Positions 27,126-35,350 are shown, counted from the stretch's first letter. The stretch: DNA of 64,000 nucleotides from Vineibacter terrae (GCF_008039615.1 NZ_VDUZ01000034.1:39584-103583), one strand, 5' to 3'. The notes: generated by a model not told the origin, from the sequence alone. Program-made: numbers and translations.

Positions 27126-28274
27126 ATGACCGTGATGACCTCGCCCGTCGATACGTCGCTGCTCGCCGAGATCGCACGCGAATTCGCCGGCCATGCCGAC
27201 GCGCATGACCGTGCCGGCAGCTTCGCGCACGAGAACATCGACCGGCTGCGGGCGGCGGGGCTCCTGACGCTGATCGCGCCGCGTGAATTCGGCGGCGGCG
27301 GGCGTGGCCTGTCGGCGGCCGCGAAGGTCGTCGGCGCGATCGCCGAGGGCGATCCGTCGACGGCGTTGGTGCTGTCGATGCAGTATATCTCGCATGCTGC
27401 GATCGGCCGCTTGTCCCTGTGGCCGCCCAGCGCGCGATCGCGCGTCTTCAGCGACGGTGGACTGATCAACGCATTGCGGGTCGAGCCGGTGCTGGGCTCC
27501 CCGGCCCGCGGTGGGTTGCCCGAAACTGTCGCCCGCCGCGATGGCGATGCCTGGCGCATCTCGGGCCACAAGATCTACGCGACAGGCATCCCCGCCTTGC
27601 GCTGGCTGCTGGTATGGGCGCGCGCCGACATCGACGGGCAGGTGAAGGTCGGATCATGGCTGGTGCCGGCCGACGCGCCTGGTGTCGGCGTGGTCGAGAC
27701 CTGGGACCATGTCGGCATGCGCGCCACGTGCAGCCATGACGTCGTGCTGCAGGATGTCGCCGTGCCTGCTGATCACGCGGTCGACGTCAGGTCGCCGCAC
27801 GAATGGACCATCGATCCGCAGCAGGCAGCCTGGAACACGGTGCTGATCGCGGCCGTCTACGACGGCATCGCCCGGGCCGCGCGCGATTGGCTGGTCGGCT
27901 GGCTCAACGACCGCGTGCCGAGCAACCTGGGCGCGTCGCTGGCGACGCTGCCGCGATTCCAGGAAGCGGTGGGCGACATCGAGGCGCGGCTGCTGGTGAA
28001 CCGCCGGCTGATCGCCGACAGCGCCCGACGCGTCGACCAGGATCCGGTGCCGCTGCCGGCCGCAGAGGCGGGCCTGGTGAAGCATGTGGCGAGCGGCAAC
28101 GCCATCGCCGTCGTGGAGAAGGCGCTGTCGCTGACCGGCAATCATGGGCTCAGCCGGCGTCATCCGCTGGAGCGCCATCACCGCAATGTCCTGTGCAGCC
28201 GGGTGCACACGCCGCAGGACGATTCGATCCTGATCGCCGCCGGCCGCGACGCCCTGGGCGTGCAGGCCGCCTGA
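27126..28274 (+). CDS. Acyl-CoA-dehydrogenase-fold flavoprotein (sulfur-acquisition type)
   Basis: A 382-residue acyl-CoA dehydrogenase-family flavoprotein. The N-terminal helical domain has FAHENIDRLRAAGLLTLIAP, the middle beta-domain WRISGHKIYATGIP, and the C-terminal four-helix domain ends NHGLSRRHPLERHHRNVL. Relatives near ssu, sfn and dsz genes (SfnB/DszC type) are reduced-flavin monooxygenases or desulfurisation enzymes and not beta-oxidation enzymes. Position between ssuB and a second SsuD-like enzyme supports that reading. The substrate is unknown. Confidence 0.85.
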   Translation: MTVMTSPVDTSLLAEIAREFAGHADAHDRAGSFAHENIDRLRAAGLLTLIAPREFGGGGRGLSAAAKVVGAIAEGDPSTALVLSMQYISHAAIGRLSLWPPSARSRVFSDGGLINALRVEPVLGSPARGGLPETVARRDGDAWRISGHKIYATGIPALRWLLVWARADIDGQVKVGSWLVPADAPGVGVVETWDHVGMRATCSHDVVLQDVAVPADHAVDVRSPHEWTIDPQQAAWNTVLIAAVYDGIARAARDWLVGWLNDRVPSNLGASLATLPRFQEAVGDIEARLLVNRRLIADSARRVDQDPVPLPAAEAGLVKHVASGNAIAVVEKALSLTGNHGLSRRHPLERHHRNVLCSRVHTPQDDSILIAAGRDALGVQAA

Positions 28275-28289
28275 GCCGAGGAGCTATCC

Positions 28290-29381
28290 ATGAGCGTTGA
28301 GTTCATCGGCATGATCGCCACCCGCAAGGTCTCCGAGACCCACGCGCCGCAAGGGCCCGTGATCGATCGGGACTACATCCGCGCCTTCGCCCAGGCGCAT
28401 GAGCGCTCGGGCTTCGACCGCATCCTCGTCGCGCACGCCTCGACCGGGCCCGACGCTTTCCTGGTGACCTCCTATGCCGCGTCGGTCACCGAGCGGATCG
28501 GCTTCATGCTCGCGCATCGCCCGGGTTTCGTCGAACCGACCCTGGCGGCGCGCAAGCTGGCGACGCTGGATCATTTCACCGGCGGCAGGCTGGCGGTGCA
28601 TATCATCTCCGGCGGCGACGATGCCGAGCAGCGCCGGGATGGTGATTTCCTGGACCACGACGCGCGCTATGCTCGCACCGACGAGTATGTCGCCATCCTG
28701 CGGCGCATCTGGACCGCCGATGCGCCGATCGACCACGAGGGCCCGCACTATCGCTTCGTCGGCGGCTTCTCCGAGGTCAAGCCGCTGCAGAAGCCGCACC
28801 TGCCGATCTATTTTGGCGGATCGTCCGAGGCGGCCATCAAGGTGGCGGGCCGGCACGCCGATGTCTATGCCCTATGGGGTGAGACCCACGCCCAGGTGCG
28901 CGACACGATCGCCCGTGTGCGCGCCGAAGCGGCAAGGCATGGGCGGCGGCTGCGCTTCAGCGTGTCGTTCCGGCCCATCCTGGCCGACACCGAGGAAGCT
29001 GCCTGGGCGCGTGCCGACCATATTCTTCAAGAGACGCGGCGTTTGCGCGCCGCGCAGGGCCTGGGCGCCGGCGATCCCAGGCAGAGCGAAGGCGCGCGCC
29101 GCCTGCTGGCGGCAGCGGCGCAGGGCGACCGTGTCGATCAGCGCCTGTGGACCGCGATCGCACGCGAGACCGGCGCGCGCTCCAACAGCACGGCCCTGGT
29201 CGGCACGCCCGAGCAGGTCGCGGCGGCGCTGCTCGACTACTACGACCTGGGCGTGACCACGTTCCTGATCCGTGGCTTCGATCCACTGGAGGACGCGGCC
29301 GACTACGGCCGGGTGCTGGTGCCGCTGACGCGCGAGCTCGTCGCACGGCGCGATGGCGAACGGCCCGCCAGGGTGGGCTGA
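28290..29381 (+). CDS. Second SsuD-like LLM-class flavin-dependent monooxygenase
   Basis: A 363-residue luciferase-fold monooxygenase paralogous to ssuD in the same operon. Shared blocks include LDHFTGGRLAVHIISGG, LPIYFGGSSEAAI and a C-terminal TTFLIRGFDPLEDA, but the N-terminus (FIGMIATRKVSETHAP) differs clearly from that of SsuD. It probably acts on a different organosulfur compound such as a sulfone or short sulfonate (inference). GAGGAG precedes ATG 28290. It ends the sulfonate operon, followed by palindromic repeat copy B. Confidence 0.86.
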   Translation: MSVEFIGMIATRKVSETHAPQGPVIDRDYIRAFAQAHERSGFDRILVAHASTGPDAFLVTSYAASVTERIGFMLAHRPGFVEPTLAARKLATLDHFTGGRLAVHIISGGDDAEQRRDGDFLDHDARYARTDEYVAILRRIWTADAPIDHEGPHYRFVGGFSEVKPLQKPHLPIYFGGSSEAAIKVAGRHADVYALWGETHAQVRDTIARVRAEAARHGRRLRFSVSFRPILADTEEAAWARADHILQETRRLRAAQGLGAGDPRQSEGARRLLAAAAQGDRVDQRLWTAIARETGARSNSTALVGTPEQVAAALLDYYDLGVTTFLIRGFDPLEDAADYGRVLVPLTRELVARRDGERPARVG

Positions 29382-29476
29382 AAATCTGCTCCAGCGAAGC
29401 TGCTGGACACATCTCGCAGAACGACCCCGCTGTCGTCCTGAGCGTAGTACTCGGAATCACTGGTTGGCGACACACC

Positions 29477-29564
29477 TGTCATCCTGAGCGCAGCGAGGGA
29501 TCTCCTGCGGCAGAGCGCACAGTGCGCCATTCGCAGGAGATCCCTCGCTGCGCTCGGGATGACA
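29477..29564. repeat. Palindromic repeat family 1, copy B
   Basis: An 88-base palindrome with the same arms as copies A and C (TGTCATCCTGAGCGCAGCG on the left, its near reverse complement on the right). It lies between the sulfonate operon and the PqqD gene, which converge here. A degenerate half-arm (TGTCGTCCTGAGCG) occurs just upstream near 29432. It may terminate both operons. Confidence 0.9.
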
Positions 29565-29594
29565 ATCGCGACTCGCGTGTGGGGGAGGGAAGGA

Positions 29595-29891
29595 TCAAAC
29601 CCGCTCCAGCAGGTCGCGCGCGTCGAGCTCGGCGAGCAGCGCATCGAGGTCGTGCGCGATCGTGTCGCGCGGTGTGTCGGGGAAGGCCTCGGCCAGCACC
29701 GCGGCCAGCTCGTCGCGCGTGGCCGGCTCGGCCAGCGCCGTCCAGACGCCGCCACCCAGCGCATCGAGATGGAAGATCGCCTGCGTGCGCCCGTCGATCA
29801 GGAAGGTGCCGCCGTCGAGGGCGGTGATGGCGATGTCGGGGCGGCGGCGCAGGCGATTCATGCGCGTCTTGTCGGCGACGGCATGCGGCAC
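29595..29891 (-). CDS. PqqD-family peptide-binding protein (HprK-associated)
   Basis: A 98-residue protein of the PqqD/RRE fold: DIAITALDGGTFLIDGRTQAIFHLDALGGGVWTAL, then an Asp/Ala-rich helical end. PqqD proteins bind ribosomal precursor peptides and present them to modifying enzymes. No PQQ genes are present; instead it follows an HprK-like kinase gene by 12 bases, the arrangement of the HPr-rel-A association. The start is uncertain: GTG 29891 is listed and ATG 29861 is the alternative. Confidence 0.8.
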   Translation of the reverse strand: MPHAVADKTRMNRLRRRPDIAITALDGGTFLIDGRTQAIFHLDALGGGVWTALAEPATRDELAAVLAEAFPDTPRDTIAHDLDALLAELDARDLLERV

Positions 29892-29903
29892 GTCAAGCCG
29901 GCA

Positions 29904-30803
29904 TCACGAGATGCCGAAGCGTTCGGCGAGCAGATCGGCGGCAGCGGCGCTCGAGCCATAGACCAGGCGCAGGCATGGCACGCTGCCGGCGATCAGCGCC
30001 GCCGCGGCGACATGGCCCCTGGCGTCCATCCCCGGCGCGGTCGACTGGCGCACCACGGCCAGCGCCGCATCGCCCTTCGAGCCCAGCTCGAGCTCCAGCG
30101 CGTCGGGATCATCGTCACGGCGATGCGGCAGGACCAGGGCGGCCACTGGCAGCGTGGTGCCGAACGGCGCCGCGTCGAAAGTGTCGAGCTCGAGGTCGAT
30201 ATAGGCAATGATGGGATTGCCCTGCCAGTCCATGTGCTCGACCACGGAATTGGCAGCGACGAAGGCCGCCAACGCGCCACCGGCGCCTTCGTGGATGGGC
30301 AGGCGCATGCGCGGCGTCAGGCCCAGGCCAATGCCGGTCGGCACGTCGCTGTTGTCGGTGCCGGCGGGCGCCACCAGCAGGCGGTCGTCGCCGAAGAAGC
30401 GCGCGCCGCGGCGCGCGAGCTGCAGCGCCAGCGTGCTCTTGCCGCACAGCGAGTCGCCCACGAACAGGATCAGGCCGCCGGGACCGGCGGCGGCGCCGGC
30501 ATGCAGGCCGATCAGGTCGCTGCGCCGTGCCAGCTGCTCGGCCGCCAGCAGGCCGACAAGCTGGTTGGCCGCCTCGGCGGCGTCGGGCACCTCCTGCGCG
30601 CCGCCTTCCAGCGCCCCGTGGCGCAGGCGGAAGCCGCCGTCGACGGCCTCGATGGTAATGTCGGCGAGGTCGGCGATCGCCGTGCCTTCCTCGTCGAACG
30701 GCCACAGGCCGAAGAAGCGGGCCGTGAAATCGATCAACGGCGCGTCGCTGGCCACCCGGATCGGCCGGTCGTCGAGGCCGGCAAAGCGGTACATCGTGCT
30801 CAT
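29904..30803 (-). CDS. HprK-related kinase (HPr-rel-A type)
   Basis: A 299-residue protein with an N-terminal about 100-residue domain and a P-loop kinase domain. Walker A is GDSLCGKST (residues 116-124). FFGDDRLLV (137-145) supplies the paired aspartates that HPr kinase/phosphorylase uses in catalysis. No HPr gene is seen here, so the phosphorylation target is unknown. GGGGGA precedes ATG 30803, and a tiny 10-codon frame (30832-30800) overlaps its start by ATGA. It lies between the glycosidase-like gene and the PqqD gene on one strand. Confidence 0.8.
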   Translation of the reverse strand: MSTMYRFAGLDDRPIRVASDAPLIDFTARFFGLWPFDEEGTAIADLADITIEAVDGGFRLRHGALEGGAQEVPDAAEAANQLVGLLAAEQLARRSDLIGLHAGAAAGPGGLILFVGDSLCGKSTLALQLARRGARFFGDDRLLVAPAGTDNSDVPTGIGLGLTPRMRLPIHEGAGGALAAFVAANSVVEHMDWQGNPIIAYIDLELDTFDAAPFGTTLPVAALVLPHRRDDDPDALELELGSKGDAALAVVRQSTAPGMDARGHVAAAALIAGSVPCLRLVYGSSAAAADLLAERFGIS

Positions 30804-30912
30804 GTGGTATCCCCCGGGTGGCTGGCGGACATCCCTGCGCCGCCGGCCACCCCGTACGACCTTAAACGATAGACGGGCCGCTTGCACCGGCGCCCTTGCA
30901 GGGTTCGCCTTC

Positions 30913-31950
30913 CTACAACCCCGTGACCTCCTTGAGCAGCCCGAAGAACGCGCGCTTGCGCGCCGAGCCGGTCGACCAGTCGACCGGCAGCGACTGGAAG
31001 CCGTCCTCGAAGCGTTCGCGGATGCGGCGGTAATCGAAGAAGCCCCAGCCGGCGCCGCTGTCGATGGCGGCCAGCATGTTGTTGTCGGCAGCGTCGAAGG
31101 CGTAGTGGTCGTCCTCGTTGAACGTGATCGGCTGGCCCCGGTAGCCGGCGCCGGTGCGCGTGCGCAGCACGTGCAGGCGGATGCCGTCGGGCGTGTCGAT
31201 GCGATTGCCATGCGGCAGCAGGATATCGGCGCAGGCCAGGATGCTGTCGGGTGGCGCTGCCGGTCCCACCAGGCTGGTCCCCACCAGCAGGCGCCCGGAA
31301 GGTGTCGCCAGGTGGCCGGCGCTGCGCGCCTGCGCCAGCCCGATCAGCTCGTGGCAGCGCTCCGCGCCGATGACGGGATGCGCGAACACCGGCAGGTCGA
31401 CCTCGTTGCCGATCTCCAGCAGCACGTTGCGCGCGCCGCGGCCGACCAGCCAGTCGACCGTGCCGGCGACGGCGGCGCGCACCGCATCCTCGTCGCGCAG
31501 GCGCTGGCTCTGCCGGCCGTAGAAGAGGCCGAGGATCAGGGCCATGCCCTGCGCATCGGCGGCGGCCACCAGCGCACCCAGGCGCGCGGCGTAGTCGGGC
31601 TTGAGCTGGCCGTCGGCCGTGAAGCCGCAGATATGCCAGGGCTGGTGCCAGGAGTAGCCTTGCGGGCTGCCGCCGCTGAGGTTGAGCGCGATCGCCAGCA
31701 GCCCGTGGCGGCGATAGTCGGGCAGCGCCGCGATCAGCTCGCGCGTGTTGCGCTCGGCGCTCCAGTCGCCATCGGCATACGACCACGCGCCGCGCGTCGC
31801 CGGGTTCTCGTCATCGACGACGGCATTGGCCATGCGGCTGTTGAACAGCAATCCCTCGATGCGGCTGCCGCGCCAGCGCCGCCCGGAATAGGTGGGGGCG
31901 CCATTGATATGGAAGCGGTCGCCGTCGATGGACAGGATCGTCGTCGTCAT
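30913..31950 (-). CDS. Glycoside-hydrolase-like TIM-barrel protein
   Basis: A 345-residue protein that looks like a clan-A glycosidase. LLEIGNEVDLP places a candidate acid/base Glu183 at the end of a strand after Asn, and ITFNEDDHYAF places a second acidic residue (Glu279) where the nucleophile would be. There is no signal peptide, so it appears cytoplasmic, which is unusual for a polysaccharide hydrolase. It is upstream of the HprK-like and PqqD-like genes on the same strand (109-base gap). The catalytic assignment is inference; a non-enzymatic glycosidase-like fold is possible. Confidence 0.6.
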   Translation of the reverse strand: MTTTILSIDGDRFHINGAPTYSGRRWRGSRIEGLLFNSRMANAVVDDENPATRGAWSYADGDWSAERNTRELIAALPDYRRHGLLAIALNLSGGSPQGYSWHQPWHICGFTADGQLKPDYAARLGALVAAADAQGMALILGLFYGRQSQRLRDEDAVRAAVAGTVDWLVGRGARNVLLEIGNEVDLPVFAHPVIGAERCHELIGLAQARSAGHLATPSGRLLVGTSLVGPAAPPDSILACADILLPHGNRIDTPDGIRLHVLRTRTGAGYRGQPITFNEDDHYAFDAADNNMLAAIDSGAGWGFFDYRRIRERFEDGFQSLPVDWSTGSARKRAFFGLLKEVTGL

Positions 31951-32011
31951 CCCATGGCCTCCCGGCTGGAAGGGCGATCATGCCGGCTCCACCGGGCGGA
32001 CGCCACTCAAG

Positions 32012-32135
32012 GGTCGGGCCGCGCCGCTCCAGCGGCGCTCTTGCATTGCGGCAGGCCAAGCGGCGTTGACCGGCTTGCGCTCAAGCCGTGCTTCACATCG
32101 AAGCAAAAGCGCCGCTGGAGCGGCGCGGCCCGACC
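32012..32135. repeat. Palindromic repeat family 3
   Basis: A 124-base element with perfectly matching 28-base inverted arms (32012-32039 and 32108-32135). The left arm begins GGTCGGGCCGCGCCGCTCC. Each arm itself contains a small palindrome (GCGCCGCT/AGCGGCGC), giving a REP/BIME-like structure. The 68-base centre shows no gene. It lies between the PhoX gene and the glycosidase-like gene. Confidence 0.85.
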
Positions 32136-32145
32136 GCCGGGAACA

Positions 32146-34104
32146 TCACGACCCGATCATGCCGCCGTCCTCCTTGGTGATCACGACCACGCTGGGGCGC
32201 GGCGGCATGTCGTCCTTGAAGTCGGGCCAGCGCGTGGCCGGTGTGTCGAAGCTGGAGCCCGGCAGGCCATCGACGCCCGGATGCTGCACGGCTACGAACA
32301 GCGTCTTGTTGTCGGGCGTGAATTCCGGACCGCACATCTCCGCGCCCAGCGGGCAGGCGAAGAAGCGCCGGGTGAGGTAGGCGGCCGGGCCGTCGACATC
32401 GCAGGCGAACAGGCCGTCGGGGATACCGTATTTCGACCAGTTGCTGCCGGTGTCGGTGGCGATCCACAACCGTCCCTGGCTATCGAACGCGACGTTGTCG
32501 GGCGCGCTGAACCAGCCGCCCGGCGAGGTGCCGGGATGATATTTCGCGCCTTGCTCCGGCTTGGACGGATCGCCGGCCAGGATCGGAATGGTCCAGGTGA
32601 AGACGTCGGCGGCGTGGTCGGCATCCTTGCCGCGGCCGCCCGGCGGCATCATGGCCAGGATATGGCCGTGGACGTTGGCGGCGCGCGGGTTGGCCGGGTT
32701 GATCTCGCTGTCCTTGCGCTCGGCATTGTTGGTCAGCGCGGCGTAGACAACCCCGGTCACGGGGTCGGGCTCGACATCCTCCGGCCGGTCCATCCGCGTG
32801 GCGCCCAGCAGGTCGGCGGCGCGGCGCGCCTCGATCAGCACGTCGGCCTGCGAGTCGAAGCCGTTGGCCGCGGTCAGCGGCCCCTCGCCATGCACCAGGC
32901 GCAGCCAGCGCAAGGTGCCGTCGGCATCGAAGCGCGCGACCGAGAGCACGCCGTCGTCAAGCAAGCTCATGTTGGCGGCGCGGTTGGCGGGATCGAAGCG
33001 CCTGGCAGTGATGAAGCGGTAGATGTATTCGCCCCGCTCGTCGTCGCCGGAATAGAGCACGACGCGGCCGTCCTTGTTGACAATCGCGGTCGCGCCCTCG
33101 TGCTTGAAGCGGCCCAGCGCCGTGCGCTTCACCGGCGTCGAGGTGGGGTCATAGGGATCGAGCTCGACCACCCAGCCGAAGCGGTTGGGCTCGTTGGGCT
33201 CCTTGGCGAGGTTGAAGCGATCGATCTGCCGGCCCCACCAGGCATAGCCGCGGCCCGAGGTGCCGACACCGTAGCGCTTGCGCGCGCCGGCCTCGCTGTC
33301 GGCCGGGGCGTCGCCGGAGAAATAATTGTGGAAGTTCTCCTCGCCGTGCAGCGTCGTGCCCCATGGCGTCTTGCCCCCGGCACAGTTGTTGAGCGTGCCC
33401 AGCACGCGCGTGCCGGCCGGATCGGCATTGGTCTGCAGCCGCTTGTGGCCGGCGGCCGGTCCGGCGATGCGGAACGGGGTCGTCATCGGCACGCGGCGGC
33501 TGAGCGGGCTGTCGGCGACCACCGCCCAGGTGCCGCCCGTGCGGCGCACTTCCACCACCGAGAGGCCGTGCGCGGCCAGCTCGACCTCGACCCGCTCGCG
33601 CGTCATCTTCTCCAGCACCGTGTCGCGCGTGATGCCCGGCCACATGAAGCCGGTGTTGGTGTATTCGTGATTGACGACCAGCAGGCCATGCTCGCTGCTG
33701 GCGGAGCCGGGCGGCAGCGGCATGTAGGCCAGGAAATCGTTGTTGTAGCCGAACTGCCTGTCCTGGGCCGCGGCCGTCAGGTTGTGCACGTCGAAGGCGG
33801 AGGCGCCGGCGACGACGGGATCGCCCCAGCGGATCAGGATGTCGGCGCGGTAGCCGGCCGCCACGGCGTGCCGGGGCGAGGGCTTGCCCGAGAGCTCGGC
33901 AAACGTCAGGCTCGATGCCGCCTGCGCCGCGGCCGGCCGCGGCGCCAGTGGCGCCAGTGCGCCGGCCAGCGCCGTCGAGGCCAGCGTGCCCAGCATCGCG
34001 CGCCGCGACAGGCGGGCGGCCACGATGTCGCTGAAGGTCGGGTTCCCACTGTCGTTGCGGCCGGTATCCTCGACCGGATCGTCGTGGCACAGCGGCGAGT
34101 CCAT
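32146..34104 (-). CDS. PhoX-family (DUF839) Tat-exported protein
   Basis: A 652-residue protein of the PhoX alkaline-phosphatase-like family, exported folded by Tat: the N-terminus carries RLSRRAMLG (31-39) and a hydrophobic stretch ending APRPAAAQA. Family blocks are LLVVNHEYTNTGFMWPG, GTLNNCAGGKTPWGTTLHGEENF, GRFKHEGATAI, DRPEDVEPDPVTG and GWFSAPDNVAFDSQGRLWIATDTG. The last contains residues of the calcium/iron-binding propeller. PhoX phosphatases belong to phosphate-starvation responses, and the Pho regulon begins 1 kb away. Phosphatase activity is not proven. GAGGAGAG precedes ATG 34104. Confidence 0.9.
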   Translation of the reverse strand: MDSPLCHDDPVEDTGRNDSGNPTFSDIVAARLSRRAMLGTLASTALAGALAPLAPRPAAAQAASSLTFAELSGKPSPRHAVAAGYRADILIRWGDPVVAGASAFDVHNLTAAAQDRQFGYNNDFLAYMPLPPGSASSEHGLLVVNHEYTNTGFMWPGITRDTVLEKMTRERVEVELAAHGLSVVEVRRTGGTWAVVADSPLSRRVPMTTPFRIAGPAAGHKRLQTNADPAGTRVLGTLNNCAGGKTPWGTTLHGEENFHNYFSGDAPADSEAGARKRYGVGTSGRGYAWWGRQIDRFNLAKEPNEPNRFGWVVELDPYDPTSTPVKRTALGRFKHEGATAIVNKDGRVVLYSGDDERGEYIYRFITARRFDPANRAANMSLLDDGVLSVARFDADGTLRWLRLVHGEGPLTAANGFDSQADVLIEARRAADLLGATRMDRPEDVEPDPVTGVVYAALTNNAERKDSEINPANPRAANVHGHILAMMPPGGRGKDADHAADVFTWTIPILAGDPSKPEQGAKYHPGTSPGGWFSAPDNVAFDSQGRLWIATDTGSNWSKYGIPDGLFACDVDGPAAYLTRRFFACPLGAEMCGPEFTPDNKTLFVAVQHPGVDGLPGSSFDTPATRWPDFKDDMPPRPSVVVITKEDGGMIGS

Positions 34105-34170
34105 GATGTTCTCTCCTCATCCCAGGGATGGCACACTGGTACTGGCTATCGGCAAAAGGTGAGTCATGAC

Positions 34171-34258
34171 TGTCATCCCGAGCGCAGCGAGGGATCTCCC
34201 GCGAATGGCGCACCGTGCGCCTTGCCGCAGGAGATCCCTCGCTGCGCTCGGGATGACA
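34171..34258. repeat. Palindromic repeat family 1, copy C
   Basis: An 88-base copy with arms TGTCATCCCGAGCGCAGCG and reverse complement, closely matching copy B. It lies in the divergent gap between the PhoX and nitroreductase-like genes. Copies B and C therefore bracket the four-gene minus-strand block from the PqqD gene to PhoX. Confidence 0.9.
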
Positions 34259-34323
34259 GGTGTATCAGCGACCAGCGATTCCAGGTACTGGGCGGTCCGG
34301 CCGGGGCGGCCAATGGAGGGGTT

Positions 34324-35151
34324 ATGAGCGAGTTGAGCGAGTTGATCGAGCGCCGCTTCGGCGAGCGGGTGGATGCCGATGTGCCGCCGGACGGCGTGCC
34401 GACCTTGCAACGCATGCTGGCGCGCGGCGTGCGGCGCGCGTTCCTCGACAAGCCGGTCGAGCCGGCGCTGCTGCGCACGCTCTGCGCCGCGGCGCTGGCG
34501 TCGCCGACCAAGAGCGACCTGCAGCAAGGCGACATCGTCATCGTGAACGACCCGGCGCGCCGGGCCGCGATCTTCGCCACCATTCCCGACCATCCCTGGC
34601 TGGCGTCGGCGCCGGTCTTCATGGTCTTCCTCGGCAACAACCGTCGCCAGCGTCAGATCCATGCCTGGCGCGGCAAGCCGTTCGCCAACGACCATCTCGA
34701 TCCGTTCTTCAACGCTGCCGTCGACAGCGCCATCGTGATGGCGACCTTCATCGCAGCGGCCGAGGCGGTCGGGCTCGGCTGCTGTCCGATCAGCCAGATC
34801 CGCAACCATGCGCGCACCGTCTCCGATGCGCTCGCGCTTCCGGCGCATGTGTTCCCCGTCGCCGGCCTTGCCGTCGGCTGGCCGGCGCGCGACGGCGAGC
34901 TGAGCCTGCGGCTGCCGCTCGACGTGCGTGTGCATGTCGACCGCTTCGACGAGGCCGACCTGCCGGCGCGGATCGACGCCTATGATCGCCGCCGCGCGGC
35001 CGTGCAGCCCTATCGCCGCCAGCGCGACGAGGCGCGCTTCGGCCGCGTCGACGCCTATGGCTGGTCCGAGGACAAGGCCCGGCAGTACGCCAATGCCGAG
35101 CGTGCCGATTTCGGCGCCTATGTCCGCAGCCAGGGCTTCAAGCTGGACTGA
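34324..35151 (+). CDS. Nitroreductase-family flavoprotein
   Basis: A 275-residue FMN-binding fold of the NfsA/FRP type. RRAFLDKPVEPALLRTLCAAALASPTKSDLQ is the N-terminal FMN-binding helix pair, AAEAVGLGCCPISQIRNH the dimer-core helix, and VFPVAGLAVGWPA the FRP-type strand. Such enzymes reduce quinones, nitroaromatics or flavin with NADPH. Any link to the distant flavin-dependent sulfonate monooxygenases is speculative. GGAGGGG precedes ATG 34324. Confidence 0.88.
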   Translation: MSELSELIERRFGERVDADVPPDGVPTLQRMLARGVRRAFLDKPVEPALLRTLCAAALASPTKSDLQQGDIVIVNDPARRAAIFATIPDHPWLASAPVFMVFLGNNRRQRQIHAWRGKPFANDHLDPFFNAAVDSAIVMATFIAAAEAVGLGCCPISQIRNHARTVSDALALPAHVFPVAGLAVGWPARDGELSLRLPLDVRVHVDRFDEADLPARIDAYDRRRAAVQPYRRQRDEARFGRVDAYGWSEDKARQYANAERADFGAYVRSQGFKLD

Positions 35152-35213
35152 CGCGACGCCGCCAAAAAGGAACCCCTCTCCGTGGGAAAGAGGGGTTCGA
35201 GTTTGGCGTCGCG
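35152..35213 (+). terminator. Strong hairpin after nitroreductase gene
   Basis: Immediately after the stop codon, outer arms CGCGACGCC (35152-35160) and GGCGTCGCG (35205-35213) enclose an inner perfect stem GAACCCCTCT/AGAGGGGTTC (35170-35198), with AAAAA on the left and TTT on the right. It is probably a bidirectional terminator for the convergent nitroreductase and phoB genes. Confidence 0.75.
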
Positions 35214-35350
35214 GGCCCGTCAGGGGATGGACCGGGCGACGCGCGGGGAAAGCGTTCAGCATGGTCGGGCGTACGGCAGGCGGGTTGCCTGCCCGTGACC
35301 GCCCCATGTCAGGGCGGTGACAAGCTGTGGACACCGGGGATGTGAACTCT

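Noticed and set aside
30800..30832. A 10-codon frame ending in ATGA over the HprK-like start
   Set aside because: Too short to support as a gene and without a clear ribosome site; noted only as a possible coupling leader.
30208..35151. A plus-strand frame open for over 1600 codons
   Set aside because: Only the last part (from 34324) is a recognisable protein (nitroreductase). The rest is antisense to the HprK, glycosidase-like and PhoX genes and reflects the scarcity of stop codons in GC-rich DNA.
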